A DNA stretch of 64,000 nt, taken from positions 124,001 to 188,000 of the forward strand of contig JAQJZZ010000005.1 in assembly GCA_030077755.1 (NCBI GenBank). The letters are read 5' to 3'. Positions 24,624-35,323 of the stretch are shown here, piece by piece. The notes under the pieces are model-generated. The model was not told the origin of the DNA and searched no databases. It saw only the letters and a program-made list of their open reading frames with translations. Position numbers and translations under genes: made by a program. Source of the DNA: Filosporella fistucella. Taxonomy: Eukaryota; Ascomycota; Leotiomycetes; Helotiales. Within the stretch, counting starts at the first letter, position 1. The number at the start of each line of letters is the position of its first letter.

Positions 24624-24742
24624 ACATACGACCACAGACTGAGGATAACTGGGCATCCCGTCCGCTCTGCCATACATAAGCCTCAGATCGGCAGATTAGT
24701 AGTTGGGTGGGTGACCACCAGCGAATACCTGCTGTTGTATGT
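24624..24742 (+). rRNA. 5S ribosomal RNA
   Basis: These 119 nt begin ACATACGACCA and end TTGTATGT, which pair as the terminal helix. Internal fungal 5S landmarks are CCCGTCCGCTC, ATAAGCC, TTAGTAGTTGGGTGGGTGAC and CCAGCGAATACC. A T-rich run (TTTTTG) follows directly, as expected for RNA polymerase III termination. Single dispersed 5S genes outside the rDNA array are usual in filamentous ascomycetes. An ORF of 107 codons overlapping it is spurious. A few bases differ from the commonest ascomycete form, so it could be a variant copy. Confidence 0.93.
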
Positions 24743-26062
24743 TTTTGTTTTGGTCTTCTCCTTTTGCTGCCGCAATTTTGCCTGTGTCAAGTTAAATGGT
24801 GTAGATTGAATCATTGTATATATAGTAATGATAAGTTTCGGGCTCACTTTAACATCCATTTTCTACCCATACCTAATCTTGGTTGGAGATTTCCTTTGGG
24901 ACAAATTCTACAAAAGTACCTCAGCGCGGTGTGAATTGGATGCGGATATTGCTCATGTGTTTTCCCCCCTTTAAGATTGTAAACTGCTTAGCTCTCGTAA
25001 CTGTTTTGCCAGTTCCTAACAAGATCTGTTCCTACTTATAGAATGTCTCCTAGTTGTAACATAGCAGTATATAGTAAAGCACACCTTCCCCTGCCTATAG
25101 CTCTAGCCTGCGCAAAGCGACCCTTCCCCCACCGTCCGGGGTTCTTGATTTGATTCCACAGAAGGAAAGCGGCGCCCATCATCTTGTTGTATCGTTGATA
25201 CTAGAAAAAACCCCGAATGTTGAAATACTACTAAGCTTCCTTGGCCAAATTGGAATCTGGTCCGGAGTGCGGAGGGAAAATATTTCATCTGGTTATTTAT
25301 AAGTGTCCCACCGCGTAGAATACCTAAATATTACTATTTTAGTGTAATGTAACCGGCAGGTACACACTGACTCGCCGTAATTTCGCTGCATGGGTAATAC
25401 CTATTTTTCGAGCCTCCGTGGTCTGGTGAGATTTGATACTTCAAAACTTCTTTCGTGCTGACAAGAAGACAAGACGAGCCAATTGACTATCATCAGCCAC
25501 AACCCAAAACTTCTACAGTTCAGCTCAAGTTTCAAGACTCCAAAGACTTGGTTTTCTGTTCCAGGTTCCTGAATACTAGTCGCTCAAATTATCCTAGTGC
25601 TTGTTCCTGACAAGATGAAATATTTCATTATAAAGTGAAATCTAAATGATGTGGGCGCAATTTCCATCCTTAGTCGATTTCGTCATCTTATCCAAGTCTC
25701 AATTTCATATAGTTTACTCTATTTTCCATTAAGTAATAGCTTTCACTTCTATCCTCTCTTTGGCAGCTGCCGTCTCATTCGATGCTCCTTCTGTTAAGTA
25801 TTGACATCTGGACTTGATGGATGGAATAAGGGGAACGCAGCTAGCATTCCTGGGCGAGAACTCTCCCTCTATGCTTATTGTGGAAGGATGAGACTTGTCC
25901 TTAATTGAAGTTAGAAGAGCTAGATAGAAGGTATAGATCTCTTGGGATATGGTACAATATCAAATATAAAAGAACAGTGTTCAAGTTTACAGAAATAATC
26001 TAGTTCCTTTATTGATTTTTGTTATCATCTCCGTTGACATAGGTCTTTTGAGTCCCTCTTTC
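24743..26062. other. Intergenic, no recognised feature
   Basis: 1.3 kb between the 5S gene and the 3' end of the DJ-1-like gene. It is AT-rich, with only short overlapping ORFs. Nothing to annotate. Confidence 0.45.
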
Positions 26063-26853
26063 TCAAGCCGCGGGGTAAGCCTGAATATTCTTCAACAATT
26101 CCTCTGCAAAAGGCTTCGCACTAGAAGGATTCTGCCCCGTCACCAATCTCTTAGTAGAGCTAACAACAACGTGTGGTGCCCAGGCATCCTTCGCTTTCTC
26201 ATAATGACCTCCACTCGCATCATTCAACGCATCCTCTAAATGGAAAGGCATATCCTTCTGTCTGTCTACAGCAATCTCCTCTACATCACTAAAACCTGTG
26301 ATCTTCTCTCCGGAAACGAGGAGGGTTCCATTGGGGAGTTTAGCTCTCAGAAGTGCAGCTGCGCCGTGGCAGACAGCTGATACAATGCGGTCTGCTGAAT
26401 AGAATTCTTGGATGAGTTGGGCTGAAACCGGGTTATCGGAGAGATCGAACATGGCTATCAACGTTAGTGTATAATTCTCACCCAAAATCTTTTGCAAACT
26501 CACGTCCAAATCCGCCAACATAGAGGATAGCAGTGAAATTTTTGGCCTTTCCTATGAAAGACTCCAACTTCTCTGTCTCAAGCCATAAGTGGGATTTTGT
26601 GGCAGCAAACTCGACACAATAGGCGTCGTTTTTGAAGAGCTCAACTGATACTGGATCGAGGATTGTTGCGCCGCCCTGAGGAGATGCCATGACTAAGTCA
26701 CAATATGGGGATAAAACCTCGTACGGATGAGCTAACTCGGGCTGAAAAGATATTTTTATTAGAGGTGGCCTGTAGATTTTGACTTGGGAATCATACTAGA
26801 TACCATCCGGCAGAGTGTGAAGACACAATTGTCAAAATTCTTGGCTTGGACAT
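26063..26853 (-). CDS. DJ-1/PfpI family protein (Hsp31-like, possible glyoxalase III)
   Basis: Cytosolic protein of 228 aa in the class-I-glutamine-amidotransferase-like fold. Family members act as methylglyoxal-detoxifying enzymes or holding chaperones. Exons are 26853-26797, 26741-26504 and 26454-26063, with introns of 55 and 49 nt. The first exon is only 19 codons (MSKPRILTIVSSHSAGWYL) and splices to PELAHPYEVLSPYCDLVMAS. An annotation starting at the in-frame ATG 26690 would lose the N-terminus. Landmarks are GGATILDPVSVELFKND, YVGGFGPMFDLSDN and the nucleophile elbow VSAVCHGAAALL with the catalytic cysteine. The C-terminus includes LVTGQNPSSAKPFAEELL, typical of this family. Confidence 0.92.
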
Positions 26854-29105
26854 TTTTTTTTTGGAAATTGTATTCTGTAAATGTGAAATCTTGAAGGTCT
26901 GAGAATAGGGTCTCAAAGGTAGATGAATGAAGAGGGCAGTTCTGTGCCGGGCTGCCTCTTAGAATCTATTCAGGCCGTCGATACCAGTATATATACACTA
27001 ATTCCTCGGGTTCGGATTCGAGATAATCGGGATAATATCATCATGGACACTAGGTGCAGTCCGGAATCTCGACCTATCCACAAACCGAGAACCCACTTCA
27101 TAAAGCAGCTTATGCAAATACTGACAAATCTCATTTTAAATCTGTAATATTCTAGTCCGAGGAATGCTAGCCTTCGGACCAGAATCTCAGAAAATACAAA
27201 GTCTCGAACTTCACCGCAAGTTGTTCAAGGACCTCGTGGCGGTCGATTCGACATTCCTACGATAGCTTAGTTTCTATTGGGCGCAAAACAAGATGCCGTC
27301 CTACTTTTTATCTCTCATTGAGTGTTAAAGTGGAGTGCTGAATCTCCTTTGCTGACTGCTGACTGCTGACTGTTAAAACGATCTAGCTACCCTCGCGTAG
27401 CTCGGTTATCTCGCTTTCACTACAGTGATATCACCCCCACTCTACAATGGTTTATGCTATGCCTTGCTGCATGCGTTAGCAAGTTGGGTCTCATTATCGC
27501 GCTTGATAATTTGTTCTGCGTATATTGAAGTGAATCTGAATATCGTGTCGGAATGACATGGAAATCGTGATTAATAGGGGGTCGATATTAAATCCGGTTG
27601 CTTTAGCTTTTTGTTTTGATAATTACCCTGCTGTTACTGTCACGGGTAACGAGTCACGAGACTAGTGGACTATAGGCTCAACAGGGGAGGAAGTCCTGCC
27701 TGGTAGGAGACCCTAGGTACGGGATCCTCTTGGAGCTTTAGGATTCAAGGCTCCTGGAGCTCTGGAGCCCTGGGTTCCTGCGAGGATCCATTGAGAACGA
27801 GGGTTCTATATAAGACTGGCACTTCTGCTATTATATAGGAGCTTCGTGCTCAACTTCAAATAGTATTCTTTATACTTAGTAACATTGCAACCAGAACCGT
27901 TTTTGTGATACACCTATCCCTTACCCAGAACCCTACGAGCACCGGCCCGTGGAGCAACCGTTACAAGTAATTAATTAAGATTTAAAAGAATTAAAAAAGA
28001 ATTAAAAAAGAATTATATATTTAAAGAACTTCTTTTTCTTTTTCTATTCTATTCTAAGAATTCTTTCATATATTTTATAAAAGTATAATAGGTTAAACTA
28101 TTAATGTCGCGAGAATTATAAACTAGATATTTTGATGTTGGAAGTCTTCATGTTATAAAGATAGCCTAAAAGTCAATGAATCAAACCTGTGGGAACTCAA
28201 CTTTCCAATGATCGCGCATTGGCTTTCTGAATTGAGACAAAATGAAGTATTCAATTTACAAGATAATTCAGGACAGATCACATGAACATGAGTTTGAGTT
28301 TTAAATTTGATTATTAGTAAAGTTTTGACGATTATTGTTGAGTAGCAACGGCTCTAAAATAGCACACATTATATCAGAATTCCCCTCTCAGTGTGTCGGA
28401 CCCCCTCCATCCACGTGATTATAGCTTGCTTTTGCACACATAACTTAGAGGGATATGACATGGTTTCTATGAAATCCCAACTCAGAATAGATAACATTGC
28501 CTGGGCAGGGCCAGTGCCAAGATTTGGGTAATAGTTACAAGTCTCACGAAGCAGATATCTCTATCATGGTTGTAATACCACCGTAGCACAATGATTTCAG
28601 AAGTTTCTGCGAATAATTCCAGGGTGAGACCTTGTGGTTGGTTTCGTAAAGACGACCTAGAGAGAGTTGGATCCCTTAAGGCCGCTGCTGGAGAAAAGTG
28701 GCAGACCAGAGTTCTCGATGATTTTGTCTCATTGGACTCTTTCAATTTTGTCTTCCACCTCTCCCTTTGTTCCGGCACGAAGTCTCAAAAGCCGCTACTT
28801 TTAAAAGTACATAAGAAGATATGTCCATAGTATTTATAAATTCGATTAGTTAGCCATGCTCTTTAGAATTCTTCTTGAATATATATACTTGACATACTTT
28901 CGTTCTCGATATATTACTTATTTAGGACTAGCTGCCGGCTAAATTGATCGTATGACAACGCATAAAGGGCAAGGGAAACACCAGCTTCTGATTCCTTTTT
29001 CATTACCAACAGACTCTCTCTTCTATATTATTGAAAGAAGTGTGTGTAACTGGAAGGTTACCATAAATCGGTTGTCATTCTCCGTATATCCAACATAATT
29101 TCGCA
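26854..29105. other. 2.25-kb AT-rich stretch without a gene
   Basis: The stretch contains a short GACTGCT triplication at about 27352-27372, the candidate solo LTR at 27632-27965, and a very AT-rich run (27966-28120) of TTAAAAGAATT-like words. Small ORFs carry no domain. It looks like old repeat DNA. Confidence 0.5.
27632..27965. mobile_element. Possible solo LTR of a retrotransposon
   Basis: The segment of about 334 bp starts TGTTAC and ends GTTACA, giving near-inverted TG...CA ends. It contains a promoter-like TATATAAGAC box at about 27808, followed about 30 nt later by TATATAGGAGC. AT-rich DNA follows directly. I see no target-site duplication, and no gag/pol coding nearby. The ends could be fortuitous. 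Confidence 0.3.
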
Positions 29106-29897
29106 ATGTCAAATACCAATGATACCACTAGCTTGCGGCCACGATACCCGTCCTACGAGGAGCTGCAAAATACTCAAGTAGTGCTAAAATCGCCTGCCGG
29201 ATTCCGTATCTTCTGGACGCTTGATAACACATTCCCTGATGCCATCTCAGTCATGAAAGACAGACACGATCCAAATTCCCTTGAGCCATATATCTCAGAC
29301 GGAGTCTTCCATCCTATCTCACTAGAGCCAATTTCGGTGCCAGAGATCTCGTCCATTAAAATCTCAGTCGATGAGCTTGATCAGTGGGAGATTGTTTGGA
29401 AAGATAACCACAACCAGCACGACTTCACTGGCACCGTGCCAGCGGACATGTGGTTTGGACCTCTTAATGACTACGATCCAGCGTGGGATTCAGACAGAGA
29501 AACGCATAAACTAGGATGTTGCGAAGAAGCGAGGCCGCGAGGAAAACGGATCAGGATTATAGTATCGCCTGCGGATGGCGACTTCGTGACGGTACATGAT
29601 TACCTGACTACGCTGCATCCGGTACTCATAAGCGCCAAAGATGATATTGAGAGTGCGCGAGCCGAGATATATGGGGAGACCGACGACATTTTGGATCTTA
29701 TGGTAGATTCAACTGCTTTAGATCGCTTGTTCATCAAAGAGAAGTCTGATTGGTTCAAGCACGTATCAATCAAATTCAATCCGCGAACTGTGTCCTCGAG
29801 TACACCAGCAATGTTACCCGTCTTAGGTTCACGGTCACAATCCCAGCCTTTACCTCAAAAATTCTCTTTCCGTCAAGAGCCTTTCGGACATAATTGA
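29106..29897 (+). CDS. Hypothetical protein, 263 aa
   Basis: Single-exon frame starting MSNTNDTTSLRPRYPSYEEL and ending QEPFGHN. I do not recognise the family. It has no signal peptide or membrane segment. The protein is acidic to neutral, with balanced composition and several aromatic-rich strand-like stretches (FRIFWTLDNTF, WEIVWKDNHNQHDF, MWFGPLNDYDPAWD). The last 30 residues are serine- and glutamine-rich. Codon use and length argue for a real gene. A leader of about 100 bp with pyrimidine-rich DNA precedes the start. The antisense 60-codon ORF inside it is a shadow. Confidence 0.65.
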   Translation: MSNTNDTTSLRPRYPSYEELQNTQVVLKSPAGFRIFWTLDNTFPDAISVMKDRHDPNSLEPYISDGVFHPISLEPISVPEISSIKISVDELDQWEIVWKDNHNQHDFTGTVPADMWFGPLNDYDPAWDSDRETHKLGCCEEARPRGKRIRIIVSPADGDFVTVHDYLTTLHPVLISAKDDIESARAEIYGETDDILDLMVDSTALDRLFIKEKSDWFKHVSIKFNPRTVSSSTPAMLPVLGSRSQSQPLPQKFSFRQEPFGHN

Positions 29898-30556
29898 GGT
29901 AGCCTGACCTCATGTTTTAACATTTCTGCGCTATGGTCAGATCAAAGGAGTCGTTTCCTGATCGAGTGCGCTAAATTGAAGCCGTTCAATCGAAGGTCAA
30001 ACCGAAACTTGTCATTGCACCTTACAAGGGAGATTTTGGTGACCCAGTGAGCTTATTTCCGTCATCATAGGCTTTAAATTTCCTCTGCCGAGTCATAAAG
30101 CATTAGCTTCTCTTCTTATCAGCTTTTGGCAAATTGAAAACTCTTCATGAGCAAGCCAGACTTTGTGCAAAGAAATCCGGCGCTCATTATTACAGCAAGG
30201 GCACAAGGAATCGATGAAATAAAGTACCAGAGTCTGGATTTTATCTTTCAAGCAGGAATCAAGCATTCTACATAAACTATTCGTTCTGGAATTCCTGGGA
30301 TTCTTTAGAGGCACATTTCAGGCGAGGTTCAAAGGTGGTTTGGGCAACCTGTATTACTGTTTGGTCGAGGACGACCACCAAATATTTTTTCTGAACCTTA
30401 AAACTGTGGGCTTGAGACAAAATTTGTGTTGAGTATGATCTGAAAATTGGTATAGAGTTGACTTGGATGATTATTAGTGTTGAGACCATGGGTAAGAATA
30501 CATTCTCTAATAATATAGGCACCTCTCTCAAGAGTAATTCGATTCCAACTATCCCC

Positions 30557-30796
30557 TCAACTGGGGTCAATCCTCCACTTGTAGCAGTTATTTGAGACAA
30601 CACCACCGTGCTTATCGTTGATTCCCGCACAATCACAGCTATCAGTTGGTACAGACAAGTAATCCAAGCATGATGGCAAGGTATACACATATTTGCAGCC
30701 TTCCAGGATCTCGAGCGACATTGTGATTTCCACATGTCCAAGACCACCATTTTGTGGATATGCCTCGTCGAGAGTGATGACTTGCTCGTGGTCCAT
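30557..30796 (-). pseudogene. 5'-truncated remnant of a secreted cysteine-containing protein
   Basis: 79 codons read EQVITLDEAYPQNGGLGHVE, then a cysteine-bearing stretch, then YLSVPTDSCDCAGIN and NNCYKWRIDPS before the stop. The pattern (V-P-x-D-S-C-x-C-x-G-x-N, then G-G, N-N-C, WRIDP) recalls the C-terminal module of fungal secreted proteins, sometimes found after chitinase domains. No signal peptide or upstream exon can be found before 30796, so this looks like the end of a gene whose 5' part was lost. A small intact gene cannot be fully excluded. The family link is from memory of the motif pattern. Confidence 0.45.
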
Positions 30797-31425
30797 GGTA
30801 GCCCTGGAAATTGTGGATATGGAAGTATGGGCTCTTAGCTCTTAAATTTTCAAGAAGAAGCAACTATATAGTATCTCTTAAGGCCTAATATACAAATCTG
30901 ATTTTCTGGCAAGCACTTCTCATCTTGCAGATCTCGTACTGCCTAATCCGAAATTAGTGTCATGTGAATCATAATAAGTCGCAGAACTGAAGAAATCAAT
31001 TGAATGGTTTGGGTGAATACAATAACTAGATTTACCCACGTCTGAAACCCAGGGTGTTCTTCCGTGGAGGTGAATGAATGCGTAATCGCAAGTTTACACC
31101 GGATACTCCAAGTAAATCAACTATACCTCAACTCGAGCATGCATTTAAGTGAATCATCATTTGAATACAGGTTATTCAAACAGAGTCACATGAAGAGTAA
31201 GGGGTATGTATCACTGGAATTACTATATAAGCTCCCAACTTCTCACTCTGTAGCCCACCATCATTCTTTCACATCAAAGCATCGTCAACATATTAAACTC
31301 TTCCAAGTCACAAGGAAATAAAATCTCTTCCATACCCGAGTACACACTATCACGCTCATACTTAAAACCATAATTCACACCCCTATCACTACCGCGCTAA
31401 CTTCAATACTTCAAACGACTCAATC

Positions 31426-32924
31426 ATGCCTTCAGATAATTCCAAAAATAAGTCTCCAAGTCAATCTAAGAAGTCGGGCAGAAAGTCACCGCATAAAGGT
31501 TCTCAAACTCAAGCACAGAAAGGACCTGCTCATGCCGAGAGTTCCAAAGGTCCATCCAAATCTGAAACACCAAAAGACACTCCTCAGGCAGAGAGCTCCA
31601 AGAATGCTTCCCAATCTCAAGTATCAACTGCTTCACAAAAGATGTCTCAAGCTAAGGAACCACAAAAGTCTTCTCAATCACAGCTCACACAACCCACGCA
31701 TAAACCCCCAAAATTCTTTCCCTGGAAGTTGGTTGGCGAGCAAAACCCGAACCCTGATACGTGGCAGAGGCCCGAGCCATTGGATAGAGAGAAAGTCATG
31801 CGGATGGATCAAAAGACAAGAGTTCAAATGATCGTTCGTCGTGCAAATTACTTTTTATACTTGGCCGGTCCAATGTACACGGACTCACAAAGCTTCAGAG
31901 GTCACTGTGAATGGGCTGCAACTGAAGATGGAAGTGAAATGCTGATACCTAACTCGAAAGAGTACACACGTTTCTTGCTATGGTTTACCAACGAATTGTG
32001 GATGGGAACTGCGGGGAACAAATACGACCCTGCAGAGTATCTTCGTTACCTTGTGACAAACACTGATATTGCAGAGAACACCAAACTACCCACATGGATC
32101 ATAAAATGCAGTCACAAAAAGCCTGAGAAGCCTCTGTTTTTTGATGTCCAGTAAGTTAAGTCTTGTGATAAACCTCTGCTCTAACTTTTCTTAGGGAGAT
32201 GGAAAAGATTTTCCCCTATAGTCCTGGAGAAAGTTCTAAAAACCGACTTCAACTTATTGAAACGAGTGAAAAACTGCTGAATATCGACAGTCTCAAAACT
32301 AGGTTTGTTGAATTAATCGCAGTGTTCAAAACAACTGATATTTGCGGGAGACTCATTGGGACTGTAAAGGCGGCTTTAGGAGAGTTATCAAAGCAGAAGA
32401 TCAAAATTGATAAAATTGTGGCATTCGGCTTGATGTGTCTATCCACCGGAAGCCTTGACGGTCCTTTAAGTCGAACTCTGATGTTCCAGCATGCAAGCCT
32501 ACTGGTCATGCGAGAAACCATACAAGATTTTTACAGAAACCCCAAGCGTCCGGCTGAGCACAAAGTGGAGATTTATCTCCAGGACCCTCAATATACAAAG
32601 TTAGACGAAGAAGTGCTCAAGATGTACGATATGCATATCTGCAGTTGTGATCTTGGACATCAACTGGCTTTGACGAAACTCGATACGTCAACTTTAGTCG
32701 TCGATTACAATACTAGAGGTTTTCCCGTGGTCGGTATATCACTCGAAATAACCAAGCCCGCCGCTTTCTTTCTATGCTTCCAAGATGATCCAAAGTCACT
32801 GAAGAGTGATCCAACTCCTATCAATGAATATTCTTATACAGCTATCAAGAATGGACGTCAGGTGACATGGCCAGGATGGGGAGAGTACGATGATTTCTCT
32901 GCAATCTTGGATAAGCCTATCTAA
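31426..32924 (+). CDS. SRR1-like domain protein
   Basis: Protein of 484 aa. Exons are 31426-32150 and 32195-32924, with a 44-nt intron (GTAAGT...CTTAG). The first ~95 residues are a low-complexity Ser/Lys/Gln/Pro region with repeated short words (KGPS, SQSQ, AESSK). A middle region follows with no family I know (LDREKVMRMDQKTRVQMIV, LLWFTNELWMG). The SRR1-like domain is in the second exon: KIDKIVAFGLMCLS, then SRTLMFQHASLLVMRETI, then EIYLQDPQYTKLDEEVLK and STLVVDYNTRGFPV. SRR1 proteins were named for a plant circadian/light gene. In fungi the domain is common and its function uncertain. A TATATAAG box lies near 31222. Confidence 0.83.
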
Positions 32925-33911
32925 TTTGGATAATAGCTATATCTCAAATGCATTTCAACAACTTGTCACAGAGTACGATTATCGTCCTCTACATCTTGAA
33001 AATCTTGATGTTGGCACCCGACAGGCACATGATGGAAAGAACGGGAATCGGGGGATCTCCTATTTGGGGCTCCAACCTTCAATGTACTTCCGCCGTCCGG
33101 GGGCCAAGTGAGACAACCGACAAGTTTGAGTCTGATTCCGGAGCGGGTTCGCGGGTTTGTTGTTGGATTTTTGTGTATTGGAAATTTTCTCGCGTTGGGC
33201 GTTTCTGCCATTAACTCCATCGCCTCGGGGGGGTTTTTCCTTGAGGAGTTGACGCATGGATATACTTGCATTGATTTATTTTCTTTGATTTAATTAGCGA
33301 TGGTTGATTTGCGTTGATAGATAAGTTCTCAATGTACCAGTAATGAATAGCATGGATTTTCAAAACGACTTAACTTTGCGAAGCTTGATTGAATCTTTAT
33401 AAAAAAGGTGACGACTGTCACGTTTTGAATGATATGTGAAATCTCTGGTGCACAGTTACATATACAATTCCATAGACTGGTCCTGCGGCTGGCTCAGAAA
33501 TGTAATCAGAAGGCTGCGCATCAATTTCACTTGTAGAGTTTGGAGAATTATGAAAATTTCCACGAGCGAGTGTTTATCTTAGAGCTAATAGTAAAGAATT
33601 TCGTCTAATAATTCACTTCAGCAGGAAACCAACGATTATTAGTTGGAGGAGATCCGCTACCAAAAGGAAGCTGAATCATAAGCATGTTAAAGTAGAACCT
33701 ATCACTCTGCAGACTACGCACATACCTAAGAATTAGTCACTAAACACAGTTCATGACTGTATCTTCTTGGAACCGCTTGCCTTCGCTTTCGTTTTCCTCT
33801 TCCTTTTCCACCTCCGCGTCCCCACTCAAATCCGCTCAACCAAGCGACACAACACTATTCAACTTGAAAGCCACAGAACTTGCAGCTTTTCAAACGACAA
33901 AAGCATCCATT
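32925..33911. other. Intergenic before the small membrane-protein array
   Basis: About 1 kb. Short ORFs at 32948-33293 encode no recognisable protein, although one frame has a hydrophobic run (GFVVGFLCIGNFLALGV). The end of the stretch is the leader of the next gene. Confidence 0.4.
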
Positions 33912-34301
33912 ATGAGAATCTACCCCATGCTGCTTCTTGCCGCCTTGGTACCAGCCCTTCCGAATCTAAGAGCAACCAAGTTGCCACAAGTTCTTTCCCC
34001 GATAAGTTCACCTCAATTCAACAGATATATTCAGAAAGAAACATCGGCGCCTTCTCCCTCTCAAGTCGATGATTATGTAAATCTTCAGAAAAGAGCACTT
34101 CCAACCGACCAAATTGTAGCAGCCGCCGTCTTTGGCCCTGGTCTAGGGTTTCTCATTATCGGCTGTGCGATTTACCTCTGTTGTTCACCCAGCAAAGTCT
34201 GTCCCCGCAAGAAAGCAGGAGGAGACGACAAGAGCACCGAACCGCCAGAGGGAAATGAGATGGTTAATATGGGTCGTGGCAACAATGCTAGAAAGAATTA
34301 A
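33912..34301 (+). CDS. Small signal-peptide / single-TM protein (array member 1)
   Basis: 129 aa if started at 33912. The start is chosen because MRIYPMLLLAALVPALP is a good signal peptide. The frame is also open from 33753, which would bury that signal. The plan is signal peptide, an ectodomain of about 50 residues (SPISSPQFNRYIQKETS), a Lys-Arg pair (NLQKRALPTD) just before the membrane, a transmembrane helix (AAAVFGPGLGFLIIGCAIYL) ending in CC, and a basic/polar cytoplasmic tail (RKKAGGDDKS, GRGNNARKN). No known family. Similar plans recur down to 49.6 kb on the same strand. Confidence 0.6.
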   Translation: MRIYPMLLLAALVPALPNLRATKLPQVLSPISSPQFNRYIQKETSAPSPSQVDDYVNLQKRALPTDQIVAAAVFGPGLGFLIIGCAIYLCCSPSKVCPRKKAGGDDKSTEPPEGNEMVNMGRGNNARKN

Positions 34302-34598
34302 TTGGTCAAAATCACGGCAGAGGATGCAACACGTGTCGCTCCAAGGCCGACTCTCCGTCTGTGACTGGTCGGGGCTCACTACAAGCGTGTGTGAATGTAA
34401 GGGGGGAAGTCAAACCGGAAACTAGGAATAGAGAGCATGGAATGAATCATGAGTTTCCATTTTGAATGTGATTCTATCCGACTCTCATGACCGTTGGAAC
34501 TGAGCCCAATCTTCAGGGTTTCTCTACAAAACTCGAATACGCTTCATCGCGTTTCGAACTTTGCTTCCTTTTACCTCTTTTTTGTGCGCAGTTCCAAC

Positions 34599-35060
34599 AT
34601 GAGACTATCACTACTTCCCATCTTAGCTTTACTGGCAATCACCATATCTTATCCCTACCCACAACCATACCAGGATATATGTCTCGATGTTTCTCCATTC
34701 GAACAGGATAAGAGCCAGTAGCTGAACCCATTTTCACTTGATGCAAACCTACTCCCAAAACGGCAAAGAGAAAACCTGCATGCAGACGAACGAACTGGAC
34801 CAAAGAAAGGTCTTATTGCTGGCGTCACAATTGGCGTGCTTCTCATCATAGCAGTCTTTGCTCTCTTGTTCAGGGTGGGTTATACGCCCATGGCGTAATG
34901 ATGACAATTGCGAAAGCTAATGCATTTATAGTTCCCTCTAAATGTGAAAAGCACTGGTAGTGTTCCCCCTCAAGATCCATCCGCGCCGAATTTGCAATTG
35001 ACTTCGAGTCACAGGCTGAGACATGTGGATGTAGAAACTCAAAATCAGGGAGCTACTTGA
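34599..35060 (+). pseudogene. Small signal-peptide / single-TM protein with in-frame TAG (array member 2)
   Basis: Exons are 34599-34874 and 34932-35060 with a 57-nt intron (GTGGGT donor, GCTAATG branch, TATAG acceptor), 134 codons in all. The signal peptide is MRLSLLPILALLAITISYPYP. An in-frame TAG lies at 34719-34721, after DKSQ. The same frame then runs on with NPFSLDANLLPKRQRENLH (a Lys-Arg pair), a transmembrane helix (GLIAGVTIGVLLIIAVFALL), and after the intron a polar tail (FPLNVKSTGSVPPQDPS ... NQGAT). Everything except the one stop looks functional, including the splice sites. It could be a recent pseudogene, a transcript corrected by RNA editing (UAG to UIG, read as UGG), or a secreted 40-residue peptide. 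Confidence 0.55.
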
Positions 35061-35323
35061 GTGAAATCAGGAAACACTTTATGCTCCTGCAAAAAATCAA
35101 GAAGGCATGAGTTTACTACATCATGAAATTTGAGCTTCACCCCAAAATAGAGCATGGATGGAAAAATTCTCCCTCAGTAGTTGGAGAGTTTTCTCTTTCC
35201 TCGTGAATCTTAAAATCTCTTCTCTTCCTTTAAACCTTGAAATTGATTAATGCCTTGCAATTTATTTAGACTGACTGTTCTCAACTCAATCACTTATATC
35301 TCTTCATTCATCCTTGTTCCTGT

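Noticed and set aside
24486..24809. 107-codon ORF overlapping the 5S gene
   Set aside because: The DNA is explained by 5S rRNA.
30277..30750. 157-codon minus-strand ORF
   Set aside because: It overlaps the conserved-looking fragment at 30557-30796 in another frame. Composition is not protein-like in the remainder.
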